Assembly: GCA_900175165.2 (NCBI GenBank)
Contig: FWWN02000594.1
Coordinates: 1 to 18,871, forward strand
Origin: Rhizomucor pusillus
Lineage: Eukaryota > Mucoromycota > Mucoromycetes > Mucorales > Lichtheimiaceae
Direction of reading: 5' to 3'
Length of the DNA: 18,871 nt
Positions within the stretch are counted from its first letter, which is position 1. Each line of letters opens with the position of its first letter. Of the stretch, positions 9,645-18,413 are shown in pieces. A model generated the notes under the pieces. That model did no database searches. It was not told the DNA's origin and saw nothing but the letters and a program-made list of their open reading frames with translations. The translations under genes and the position numbers were made by a program.

Positions 9645-9724
9645 TGCCGCGGCCTGGATTTGAACCAGGATTGTGAATAACAATCTTTCAGTTGATTCAA
9701 GTGATACCATTACACTACCGCGAC
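9645..9724 (-). tRNA. tRNA-like gene or pseudogene, isotype unresolved
   Basis: On the minus strand a 7-bp acceptor stem (GTCGCGG/CCGCGGC, one G-T pair), A-box-like TAGTGTAATGG, D arm GTGT...ATCAC, and a perfect T arm CCTGG-TTCAAAT-CCAGG with a good B box are present. T4 and T6 runs, possible Pol III terminators, follow within 20 bp. Between D and T arms there are 31 nt rather than about 22-23. A 5-bp stem TGAAT/ATTCA encloses 16 nt, which would fit a 9-nt intron, but no U33-anticodon arrangement is normal. A second stem GATTG/CAATC with a 7-nt loop would put ATT as anticodon but leaves no variable loop. It may be an intron-containing tRNA I cannot resolve, a pseudogene or a tRNA-derived SINE head. 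Confidence 0.55.
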
Positions 9725-10298
9725 TTTTGTTACTGCGAATACTAAAATTAACCATGCGAGCTTGCTGCGGTCACCACAAAAAGTCACGTGATCTCACGAA
9801 AAGAAGAGTACTTTCGATAATTTAACTAGAGTTTTCAAAGCTTCCACCATTTCGAACGTTATAAATTGAGACGCCAAAAAAGTCTTTTTTTGCGAGTTTG
9901 AAATGTACCGAGTAATGGTGCAGAATCGCGTAAGATATTCCTTGCCCATTTCCAGTTTTCTCTCATGCACGTCGCCCTGCACCGCAGTAGAATAAACTCA
10001 GTTAAGTGGTGACACGCTGGTGTTGCCCAGTTACTATGGACGAAGATACTTGTGCTGTCCCTTCCATCTCTTGTGCAATGAAATCGTGGAACCGCTCTTT
10101 AACATTGTCGCTGACTATACCAACAGCAAATATAACGCTCGTCCGATACTGGCGAGCACCATCTGAACATGCGCTACATGAATCTATAAGCACGGCGCTT
10201 GTACTATAAAGGCTACGCAGGCCTTCGAAAAATGCCAGAACCTCTCAGCGGCCATCATTCGAGTCTATTTTTCCAATCATATCTTTGCGATTACTTAA
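9725..10298. other. Spacer before the TnpB/Fanzor-like relic
   Basis: No gene is supported. A palindromic TCACGTGA (E-box type) is at 9784-9791. Short open frames at 10006-10209 may be decayed upstream coding sequence of the nuclease-like relic, but no motif is visible in them. Confidence 0.35.
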
Positions 10299-11611
10299 AT
10301 TTTACTCAGAGCAAGCAGTTCTGCACAAAACTGGGATGCCGCAATATCAATTCAATCACAAATTGACGATGCCGTACAGCATATCCTACAGACGACCTTC
10401 GAGTCCAGAAATGCATCCACGGAAGAGCAATACAGAGCTGACGCTTCTGAGCGCAAAAGACGTCATGAATCAGCAGAAACAATCGGGGAAAAGCAGAAAG
10501 AACGACGTGAGAGAAGAGAGCACCTGAAGAAGAGGAGAAAACTTGCGCAAAGAGCTGAAAAAGGAAAACTGAAAAGAAAAGAAAAAGACAACGGGAAAAG
10601 AAGGAGAAGAAGCAGGAACAGCAGATGCAACGAGACAAAGATGAGAAACCTTTAGTGTTCGCAATCGGCAAAGCAGACGTTTTAGCAACGCTTAGAAAGG
10701 GAGGCGTGTCGCCCATGGATACGCGACTTGCTTCAGCATTTATCAAACATTGCAAAACAGAGATGGAACAGTCACTGCCGTTGATGATTAGGGTACCATG
10801 TACATCAAGCTTCCGATGTCGTCAAATACCTAAACACAGACTTGCCTTCAAACGATGACCGTCAGTTTCGCGACGATATATTAACCCTCGGCCCCCGACT
10901 CTGAGGGAACCTTCTCCCCCACGCATTATGTACTTTCCATTTTACGTAACTCCATCATTTACATTGTATCTGCGACCATCTCGTACAGAAAGCATACGCT
11001 TCCATCCATGTCAGACAGCTTGCAATAATATCTCGAAGAATTAGCAGCATCAAAAGGTTGCCGTTTTTTCGAATTGACGAGTATATGACAAGTCAGATAT
11101 ATTCACGATGCCTTGCTGTAGCGCCTGAACTTCCTTGCTATACACGACAGTACCAATGGTGATGACCTCGATAATCTAGAATGGAACTCTCACATGCCAC
11201 ATTTCACTTGCGGACGGAGATTATGTGATGGAAACCTAAAGCGACCAGGGAGATCAAACAAAGAAACTGCAAATACCAGTCAGATGATGATGACCAGTAG
11301 ATGACATTTCAAGTAATTGCACGAAAAAGAGGCGACTATCAGTACTTTCAACTCTCCACTGAAGGGAATACTACTTCCAGACTTAACAGCATGCGAAGCG
11401 AAACTATTCCTGCAAATATTGGAAGAGGCCGCTGTCGTCGTATCCGCTACAGGATGATTGCCAGCAAAGCTTTCGAATCAAGTGCTGTAAAAAATGCCAC
11501 GGATTCTTCCATAGGGACGGCTCGGCAGCACAAAACATTGCAACCATTGCACAATCAACTGTGAAGCACAAATTGCGACCTGTTAACAGGCACCCGCAAA
11601 CATCCAAATGA
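10299..11611 (+). pseudogene. Decayed TnpB/Fanzor-like RuvC nuclease gene
   Basis: Four plus-strand segments, in family order but in different frames, look like one decayed gene. 10299-about 10590 encodes a charged, helical Arg/Lys/Glu-rich stretch (SERKRRHE, KERRERREHLKKRRK). After a frameshift, 10595-10800 encodes KPLVFAIGKADVLATLRKGG and KHCKTEMEQSLPLMI. About 11025-11111 encodes LPFFRIDEYMTSQIYSRC, matching the DEY-TS-C-x-x-C signature that opens the TnpB/Fanzor zinc ribbon, with the first Cys replaced by Tyr. 11405-11611 encodes KCCKKCHGFFHRDGSAAQNI, the second Cys pair plus the RuvC-III RD-x-x-AA-x-NI motif (Asp codon 11516-11518), and ends in TGA. RuvC-I and RuvC-II residues were not identified. 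Stops and frameshifts lie between the segments, though some gaps could be introns. No terminal repeats or guide RNA were recognised. The order of motifs is strong; assignment to Fanzor rather than another IS605-like lineage is inference. Confidence 0.6.
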
Positions 11612-12491
11612 GTGGTACCTACCGTTGATTTCATGCACTGGATAGACCTAATATCTCATCCTGTTTGCTACGACAGCTGAGCATTAACTCTTAGCGAGCA
11701 AAATTATTCTGTTTACCTTATCCAACTTCCCAGCAAAAATCCAGTCCTTGTTGCCTCCCCACATTCTTCCCAATAGATTACTGTTTCCTTTGAATTTCCT
11801 CGTTTTCTTCTTTTTAACCAGGAGAACATAAAGTTGTCTTCCCTTTATTTCTACGAGACCAGGCTAGAGCGAATATCTGAAAGAGCACAGCGCTCACGAC
11901 CGAATAGAAATATCTTCTCTTCAACGCAAAGCACTTGTCAATGAACAGTCTAGTAGATTATGACTACCCATTCCAGACATGAGCAACCTCATCACAGAGC
12001 TGTAAAACGACGACACGTACTCCAGCAGAACGCTCTTCATAGTATCACAATTGCATTCTCGCTCGCAATTGCTAACTTTATTAGATTACCTTCAAGCAGC
12101 GTTTGTCTCATTCCTGTAATGCATGAGCTTGCAAGTAGTTTATAAGCAAAAGAACGCCCTGCTAAAATTATCGAAACAAGTTCAATTCACCATACATAAT
12201 ACCAATATACATTAGTCTACAAGCTTTCCCTTTCTATTTTTTTTTCATATACCTGCGCAGCTCTTACTACTACATGCCATGCAACGGAAAAGAGCTAATC
12301 GCAAAATTGCAAACAGCTAGTCCTTATTACTTTACAAACACCAGTAATAACTTAATACAATATGATCAAAGTAAGCCGAGAACAAATATATGGATCAAAT
12401 ATGCATGTAAACATATCCAAAAAACGGAAAAATATAGAAAAAATGCGTCAAACACTTTGATGCACATTGCAAGTCGCAAATCAGATATCTA
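11612..12491. other. Spacer without recognised genes
   Basis: About 880 bp, becoming AT-rich toward 12490. Pyrimidine runs occur at 11710-11830 and a T run near 12235-12245. Short open frames carry no recognisable motif. If the nuclease relic was once mobile, its right end would be expected near the left part of this stretch, but no inverted or direct repeat marking it was seen. Confidence 0.35.
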
Positions 12492-12506
12492 GCCGTGATG
12501 GTATAG
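12492..12506 (+). repeat. Truncated 5' fragment of tRNA-His
   Basis: GCCGTGATGGTATAG differs by one base from the first 15 nt of the intact tRNA-His 63 bp downstream. The match covers the acceptor 5' strand and the start of the D arm and then stops. It probably reflects a broken tandem duplication or a tRNA-associated insertion. Confidence 0.6.
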
Positions 12507-12554
12507 CTTATAGTTTGTTTATTTTAGGGCAATGCCATGGCTGCATAGGGCGTT

Positions 12555-12625
12555 GCCGTGATAGTATAGTGGCAGTACATTGCGTTGTGGCCGCACTGAC
12601 CCTGGTTCGATTCCAGGTCACGGCA
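12555..12625 (+). tRNA. tRNA-His (anticodon GTG)
   Basis: Acceptor stem GCCGTGA/TCACGGC, discriminator A, D arm GTAT...GTAC, anticodon loop TTGTGGC with GTG, and T arm CCTGG-TTCGATT-CCAGG are all intact. The anticodon stem has four pairs and a terminal T-C mismatch. There is no intron. The base before the acceptor is T, so the G-1 required on tRNA-His would be added after transcription, as in other eukaryotes. A TTTT Pol III terminator follows at 12631-12634. The gene decodes CAU/CAC in cytosolic translation. Confidence 0.93.
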
Positions 12626-12634
12626 TCCACTTTT

Positions 12635-13351
12635 CCGCCCGCAAAACCCGGGAATAATTTTTCCATTCGTTCCGGGCCGAGCCATCATCCAATCATTTTT
12701 GCGTTAAAATCAAAAGACCTTGAATCGGATAAAATATCAAAAAGTCTCTCTAATTGAACATGTGTACTCTTTACAGCGAAAATGTCTACAGCAACAAAAT
12801 ATCTACATTGTTCGACGAAATAGTACTGAATCTACTTATGGTAGTGTTGATAAGCATCCAATTTATATTTTTTACTATTATACAGTAAGCCGTTTCTACC
12901 ACCAGTGAGACATTTGCATTTATGATGCTCCACACCGCCCGTCTTTCTGCTTTACAGACTAAAACACCGTATAGAACATCACATAGCATTGTGTTCGCGT
13001 TACATATTTTGAGCCTGTTCGTAGACCTATTACAAAATCATAGTAGAGAGCGACAATTTATTCTCGCATTTGGCTATGACGGAAGGAAAAAAATCCAGGT
13101 ACCTTAAAACCAAGGCATCATCTCAGAGGCATAAAGAAATGTGTGGAGCATACGTGATTTAACAGCAATAATTTATGTTGGGCAGTTTCTCGCGTTTACT
13201 TAGTTAGTATCCAGGAATGATACAGTTATTCTATCGCAGTTGGACACTTGTAAACAGAATCTTCAGACAATATCGGAAGCGAAGTTAGGGACATCCCAGG
13301 TGAATAGGAGAAAACAGTAGAAACATGTTTGCTGCGAGTGTTTTTACCAGA
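12635..13351. other. AT-rich spacer
   Basis: About 700 bp downstream of the tRNA, strongly AT-rich at 12700-12920. No gene, tRNA or clear repeat is recognised; short open frames look random. Confidence 0.4.
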
Positions 13352-13588
13352 TCATCCGCTTAGCTGAAGGACGGCTTTGACCTCCTCGGGATTTGAGGTA
13401 CTGATAATCTCTTTCAACCTTTTTGTATGATGAGGAGCATCCAACATGTCACTGTTATGTATCTCATGTTTGACATAGAAGTTATCAGCTGATTACCGCT
13501 CGAAGAAAACGCGATACTTCGTGCCATGATAGTAGAAGGACGATATCGTACCACTTTGATTTGTCATACTCAGCGTGGCTGCAAACAT
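13352..13588 (-). CDS. Small two-exon gene, conserved-looking hypothetical protein (63 aa)
   Basis: Minus-strand exons 13497-13588 and 13352-13451 flank a 45-nt intron (GTAATC ... CTGATAAC ... ATAACAG). The joined frame is 192 nt: MFAATLSMTNQSG, then YYHGTKYRVFFERDMLDAPH, then KRLKEIISTSNPEEVKAVLQ and LSG. The C-terminal half looks like an amphipathic helical segment. Internal Met8 (MTNQSG) is an alternative start. No domain is recognised; there is no signal peptide or membrane segment. It runs divergently from the second aldo-keto reductase, with about 207 bp between start codons, so a shared promoter is likely. The precise splice that keeps a sensible frame through a stop-free second exon supports a real gene. 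Confidence 0.6.
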
Positions 13589-13748
13589 GTTATGGAATTT
13601 CTCGTTCTCTATTTACAGTTCCGAGGATTACGTAGCAATAAGTACTCGAGTATCTATCCGAGGAAGCAGTTATTTGGCGACCAAAAGTAACGAGATCGTT
13701 CCGAGGTTCGGACGTACGCGTTCGCTACGATTGTGTAACCACGATGCC

Positions 13749-13756
13749 TTTATAAG
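13749..13756 (+). promoter_or_regulatory. TATA-like element of the second aldo-keto reductase
   Basis: TTTATAAG lies about 40 bp upstream of the ATG at 13796, inside the divergent intergenic region. Spacing to the start codon implies a very short leader. Motif evidence only. Confidence 0.4.
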
Positions 13757-13795
13757 CGATAGCAAGCATGAACAGTCGTCTCGTTCCCAACGAAA

Positions 13796-15195
13796 ATGAC
13801 TGTCCAAGCTGCAACTATTAAGGTACAAGAGATTATTTGTTATTGTATTAGAACAGCGAAGACTAAAACTTCTGCGGTAGCTCAACAATGGCCGCGAAAT
13901 GCCGGCAACAGGATTCGGCACATTTGGAGGATCTCATGCTCCCCCGCAAGTCTACGAGGCTTCCAAGGCTGCTCTGGAAGCGGGATACCGTCATTTTGAT
14001 ACCGCCTGGATTTGTAAGTTGACATTATAGGTTTGCTGCCAATGCTATTGTTTTTGACAGACGATCGTCCTAAATATAGACCAGACCGAGGAAGTGCTGG
14101 GCAAAGCAATTCGTGAAAGCGGCATTCCCCGGGAAGAACTCTTCATCACAACGAAGCTTTACCAAACTTTCCATGAACCTCAACATGTTATCCCTGCTTT
14201 TGAATTGTCATTGAAGAACTTAGGAATGGACTACGTCGATCTCTATCTTATACATTGGAGCTTTGCGTGGAAGTTCACTGGATACGGGTTTGACGACTGG
14301 AAGACGCTCCAAGATGAGAACGGGCACGTTGAACCCATTGATGTCTCATTTATTGACACTTGGCGTGAGATGGAGAAGCTTGTCAAAGATGGTCGTGCCA
14401 AGAGCATCGGTAACTAAACGGTTTCACACTTTGCAAGATTATATTTGTAATCTGCAAAACTGACGATAACTTTGGTTCTTAGGTGTCTCCAACTTTACAA
14501 TTCCCATGCTAGAGGAACTGCTCGCCAACTGTGAAATACCACCCGCCGTAAATCAGGTATCATCATGCACTCCCAGCACTATAAGTCTTATATCCTAACT
14601 GGCACTATGTACGTAGATCGAGATTCATCCCAGTCTCCCGCAGGAAGACATGATCAAATGGTGCGCTGAACATAACATTGCACTGACTGCTTATTCCCCT
14701 ATCGCCAACCCTGGTCGCCGAGGAGAGCCTCCCATGCTGCAACATCCAGCTGTAAGTCCAGTCTGCCAGATTTGATGCCACGTAACTCTCTATTAACATA
14801 AATTGGAAGGTCTTGGAAGCGGCGAAGAAATATAACAAGTCTCCCGTACAGGTCTTGCTAAACTGGGGTTTAGCACGCGGATACGCTGGTAAGCAACATA
14901 TAATACTTACAGTGCTTTCCAGTGTCATACTAAGTACTATACGTTGGTTCAAAAGTCATCCCCAAGTCCGTCACTCCCGAGCGCATAAAGGCCAATTTGG
15001 AACGGTTCGAAATGGATAAAGAGGATGTCGAGAAAATAACAGCCATTGGTAGAGAAATTCCTCGGCGTACATGGTAGGTGCAAACCAACCCGTAACTACA
15101 AATCTTGAAGTTATCAACGACATATTTGTGTTTGTAGTGATCCTGCAAAGATCTGGGGCCCCAAGTGCGACGTGTTTAACACTTTTTCACAATAA
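13796..15195 (+). CDS. Aldo-keto reductase, glycerol dehydrogenase/aldose reductase type, eight exons
   Basis: Exons: 13796-13822, 13881-14013, 14080-14409, 14483-14556, 14617-14751, 14810-14888, 14956-15073, 15138-15195. They join to 954 nt, encoding 317 aa. Tetrad residues are D49, Y54, K79 and H112 (in FDTAWIYQTEE, ITTKLY, LIHW). GVSNF follows exon 3, then NQIEIHPSLPQ, SPVQVLLNWGLARGY and the cofactor motif VIPKSVTPERIKANL. The C-terminus is CDPAKIWGPKCDVFNTFSQ. By family it is a cytosolic NADP(H)-dependent reductase of aldehydes, glyceraldehyde/glycerol or xylose; substrate is not fixed. Introns are 58-73 nt. The C-terminus differs from that of the intronless paralogue at 6358, and codon use is ordinary, so expression is probably lower or inducible. 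The frame is intact from ATG to stop. The Tc1 element begins 70 bp after the stop codon. Confidence 0.9.
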
Positions 15196-15283
15196 GAAAT
15201 AGACGTTATATTCCGCACTTTGCAATAAACTGTCAACGGAAGTACGCGCATACGCGCATAGTATACAGTATTTTCAAAAAGTA

Positions 15284-15398
15284 ATGTCGCAGCGAATGAA
15301 AATCAATGTCGTCGGCCAATGAAAATCAATGTCGCTGTTTTAAAATGGATGTCGCCTGCATAAGAAATCATGCCACCTGCCTAGAAATCAAATGTCGC
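15284..15398 (+). repeat. Six-unit subterminal array, about 22-bp period
   Basis: ATGTCGC-type heptamers start at 15284, 15306, 15329, 15349, 15370 (variant ATGCCAC) and 15392. Several are preceded by GAAAATCA or AAATCA. Spacing is 20-23 bp, about two helical turns, placing the units on one face of DNA. The array sits between the probable element end and the transposase. Transposase binding is the likely role. Confidence 0.72.
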
Positions 15399-15471
15399 GC
15401 CTTGGGGTATATATGTAGGTGCTGTGCTATTTTCCTTCACAACTTTCTTTTTCACTACTTTACAATTTAAC

Positions 15472-16677
15472 ATGGCAAAATTTCTGTAAGAAGATGGACT
15501 AGGAAATGTTGTTGATGAGAATGGTAGACCTGAGCCCATGGACTACATCGTTGACCAGAAGCAATTTACTCTCGAAACGATTACTTCTCACACTCAATAT
15601 TTGCAAAAAGCGGCTTCTGAGAGATCTTCTCAAACCAACGCAATGCAAGTAGATAAGCCAAGAGATGAGGATTCTCGTATGAGGGAAGTGACGGATAAAA
15701 CGTGTATATACTTGCTACACTCCTCAGGATAAGGTTAGGTTTTTCAAACTGAAGATTGAGAGGTGTATGAGTGCGTCGGCTGCAGCGAAACAGTTGGATA
15801 TTCACGTTCGCACAGCACGAAGATGGGTTAAACAGTATGATGAGCGTCCCGATAGCATCTTTGAGAGTGGTGAAAAGAAAGGTCGTAGACGTATTCTGAC
15901 TTCGGGAACACAAAAAGACTATCATCTGACTTTATTGATGCTAATCCCTCTGCTGTTGTCATCGAAGTGACTGAGCCTTTAGTGAAGCAGTTCAAGGATC
16001 TTAATGTTTCCCATAGCACTGTTTATAACTTTATGAGAACAGAATGCAACCTTTCTTTGAAAAAAGCAGAGTTCCAGTCTGTGGATAGAAATAGTCCAGA
16101 AAAGATTAAGGAACGACATGATTGGGTTCACGCATGGGGACAAACAAGCATGCACTTCTTGACGAACTGCGTGTTTATTGATGAGTCTGCATTTCATATA
16201 AATATGAAGCGTACAAGAGCTTGGTCCAAGAAAGGAGCTCCTGCTGTTGTCACTGTGCCAACCACGAGAGCAAAGACCACAACTATCATGGGAGCTATCT
16301 CTGCTTCAGGCTTAATCAACGTTAGCTTGAGAATACCAAAGCCTAATAAGAAGAGAAAGGGTGGCCAGGAAGCTGAATATCTGAGCATTGGTACTGTAAC
16401 GGGTCACTATATTAGTTTTTTGAAAGACACTTTGGATGAAATGGACAAATATCCACAAATGAAAGGCCACTATCTCGTAATGGATAATGCACCCATACAC
16501 ACATCTAAGGATATAGCGAAGTATATTGAGTTTCGAGGATATCGATGTGCTTATCTTCCTCCGTATTCTCCTGAGCTCAACCCAATAGAGCAATTCTGGT
16601 CTGTGGCGAAGAGCAAAGTTAAGCGCCATAGGTTTATACTACATTTTCAGAAACAAATGACGCTAGAAAACCGCTAA
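15472..16677 (+). pseudogene. Tc1/mariner transposase, frameshifted
   Basis: The reading starts ATG GCA AAA TTT CTG then TAA at 15487-15489, and continues EDGLGNVVDE...PEPMDYIVDQ. A first frameshift lies near 15700, after which a helix-turn-helix region is read (ASAAAKQLDIHVRTARRWVK, about 15767-15840). A second lies near 15905-15925, after which the DDE domain is continuous (from about 15930). Catalytic residues are the Asp in CVFIDESAFH, the Asp in LVMDNAPIH and the Glu in ELNPIEQFW; 34 residues separate the last two, so DD34E. The typical C-terminal tail after KSKVKRHRF is missing or scrambled. It cannot make a full-length active enzyme. Confidence 0.88.
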
Positions 16678-16740
16678 CTCACAACAATTACTGGTAAATT
16701 TGATGATTAGCGTTAAAATATACCCGCATACTGGTTCCTT

Positions 16741-17268
16741 AGGCTGCTTACCTGCACTGAGCAAACCCTTGCTGCAATTACAGTCAGCAGCTCGGCCGCG
16801 TCAAATGTTTCCTGTGAGTTAGCGTACGTCTAAAAAGAGAATATCAGCGTGTTACTCACCAGGCACAGAGGCGGGAAGGATAGCCCGGAGGCTGTATAAC
16901 TACGTCGACAACGGCTTCCTGTTCAGCGTGTAGAAATTGTTCTCGCAAGTATTGCCCAAATGAGAAAGATAAGACTTCATGGTACCTGTCAGAAAGAGTT
17001 AAGTTATATATGATTGTCTCCAGTGACTATCAAAAAAATGCATATATATTGCCGTGGAGAACCTGAAGAACTAGCTCACTACATGGATGAAGGAATGCAG
17101 AGTGTAAGGGTGAATGCCCATCGACCTATCACTTCTCTTCTCGTGATATCATATGTATGCAATCATCACTTCTCATGTGTCCTATCTTTTCATGTCAATG
17201 CATAACAGCTGTATACTTTGTTTGGATCTCTGCGCTTGCAAGGAGATACCGATGCATACAGCAATTAA
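16741..17268 (+). pseudogene. Exon-like segments of an unidentified spliced gene
   Basis: Plus-strand segments read as exons. About 16742-16813 (EQTLAAITVSSSAASNVS) joins across a 49-nt GTGAGT...CACCAG intron to 16863-16933 (CTEAGRIARRLYNYVDNGF, then a stop). A second set, 17038-17103 (MHIYCRGEPEELAHYMDEGM), joins in phase across a 105-nt GTAAGG...ATAACAG intron to 17209-17268 (LYTLFGSLRLQGDTDAYSN, stop). I could not link the two sets in one frame, so this may be a broken gene, possibly interrupted by the adjacent Tc1 element, or two separate short genes. No domain is recognised. A minus-strand reading of 16752-16985 also has splice-like borders but hits a frame conflict. Confidence 0.35.
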
Positions 17269-18137
17269 GTATGATGGTCTCCGTAATGCAATAAGGTCGT
17301 TTGGTTGAATTTGGTCGAATACTTTAANNGTGAAAATCGTAAGCATTTGCATATCATCATTCTCATTTGCTGTAATCAGATGGTATGGGCTTTTCTAAAC
17401 TTTCAGGATTTTAAAACATCTTTGTCACCTTTTTTTGTATTGTTATTTTAATATCATTGTGACTGATAAATTGTCACGTATTTCTTTGATAAAAGGTATC
17501 AGGAGACCATACAGTCAAACAATGCCGTCACTAAAATGTCCTAAATGTGAATAAATATTCTATCGACTGGAATACGATGAAGCAAAGATCCCCTGTTGCG
17601 TTGCCGATCTGGCACATTCTCGTGATGTTTTGTTATAAAATAAATCGATAAATGTGCAATTTTACTTTGTGGATTAATGCGCCAACAATTTTTGAAAAAG
17701 CTGTAGCTTTTCTTCCGATGCCTGCCTTCTCTCTATATTATCCCGCAGGCCATGACACAGGGAATCCCCAACGGCATGCCTCGCTTTAGCGAGCACCCGT
17801 TGAGGGTATCGTATGCGCTTCAAGCCACCGGCCATTAGAGACAAGTGCACCTATTATTTTCCCCATTGCAAAATATCAACGACATCGACTACTCCACACT
17901 AAGCACCCTTTTAAGCAATAACAATAATCATCGGATCAAGCTGGTTTTTCAGATGTCGTCCCCTCCTACCGATTGCTGATAACTGAATGTGTCCCTTTAA
18001 TGCGTTTCACATGAGAGCAAAGTGCAGGCACCCTGGCCGCCGGATGAGATTTGATCACTCCTTATATCTACCATCCCACTATGCAGTTTTCCTTTATGCT
18101 TAGAAAAGATTAGGAGCCTGTGGTAGCAATGGATTAA
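17269..18137. other. Spacer with GC-rich hairpins and a sequence gap
   Basis: No gene is supported. Two ambiguous bases lie at 17328-17329. Two adjacent hairpin-forming segments are at 17720-17750 and 17766-17806. The rest is AT-rich without recognised motifs. Confidence 0.4.
17720..17806. other. Tandem hairpins, possible structured RNA or decayed element
   Basis: First stem: GCCTGC at 17720-17725 with GCAGGC at 17745-17750. Second stem: CAACGG at 17769-17774 with CCGTTG at 17797-17802, an inner CTCGC-TTTA-GCGAG at 17780-17793, and CCC/GGG flanks. The block is GC-rich in an AT-rich setting. No match to tRNA, 5S, U6 or SRP RNA was recognised. Transcription and strand are unknown. Confidence 0.35.
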
Positions 18138-18413
18138 TGGATCGCAATAAAAAGACGCCAAAGCAAGGTCAGAAAAAGCGCCAACGCTGACGCCAAGCAG
18201 ACCTGGGCACATCTGCCAAATCTCTCAGACCAAACGCGCCAAGTTGTATTAGAAGATCCGCCATCCGCCAATAAATCCGTTTTTACTGTAGTGGAGCCAT
18301 TACATGTTCTCTTTTTTACGGCATTTATCCCAGCAATTGTGCGAATGAGAATCGAAACCATGGAAATCGCTCGGTTTCACACTGTTACATGCGTCACGGA
18401 TTCTGTTCGATAA
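18138..18413 (+). other. Orphan open frame, protein-like, no start codon at its head
   Basis: Ninety-one codons are open between stops at 18135 and 18411. The translation includes ADAKQTWAHLPNLSDQTRQV, then VLEDPPSANK and LHVLFFTAFIPAIV, ending VTDSVR. The composition looks protein-like, but the first ATG comes only near 18346, and an overlapping frame at its head encodes a basic GQKKRQR stretch before a stop, suggesting a frameshift. A minus-strand frame covers the same bases. It may be a decayed exon; no family is recognised. Confidence 0.22.

Larger units (their letters stand above)
15266..16680 (+). mobile_element. Tc1/mariner-type DNA transposon (DD34E), degenerate
   Basis: The 5' end is placed at 15266, where a TA dinucleotide (15264-15265) is followed by CAGTATTTTC, a usual Tc1/mariner pattern. 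It contains a six-unit subterminal array (15284-15398), a leader with TATATA, and a broken transposase gene. The 3' terminal inverted repeat was not found; ACTG-like candidates near 16693 and 16730 are weak, so the right end is approximate and may be truncated. A relic of the same family occupies 1-308 in opposite orientation. Confidence 0.75.

Noticed and set aside
13795..13999. Unspliced reading of the second reductase start (MTVQAATIKVQEIICY)
   Set aside because: Reads through the 58-nt first intron; removing it restores KLNNGREMPATGFGTFGG, the family N-terminus.
16752..16985. Minus-strand exon pair (FSFGQYLREQF, ETFDAAELLTVIAAR)
   Set aside because: Splice-like borders exist, but the required phase leads to a stop after the junction; the plus-strand reading is continuous across its own intron.
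17766..17806. Reverse complement resembles the first bases of U6 snRNA (GTGCTCGCT)
   Set aside because: Similarity stops after about nine bases; no U6 core or Pol III terminator follows.
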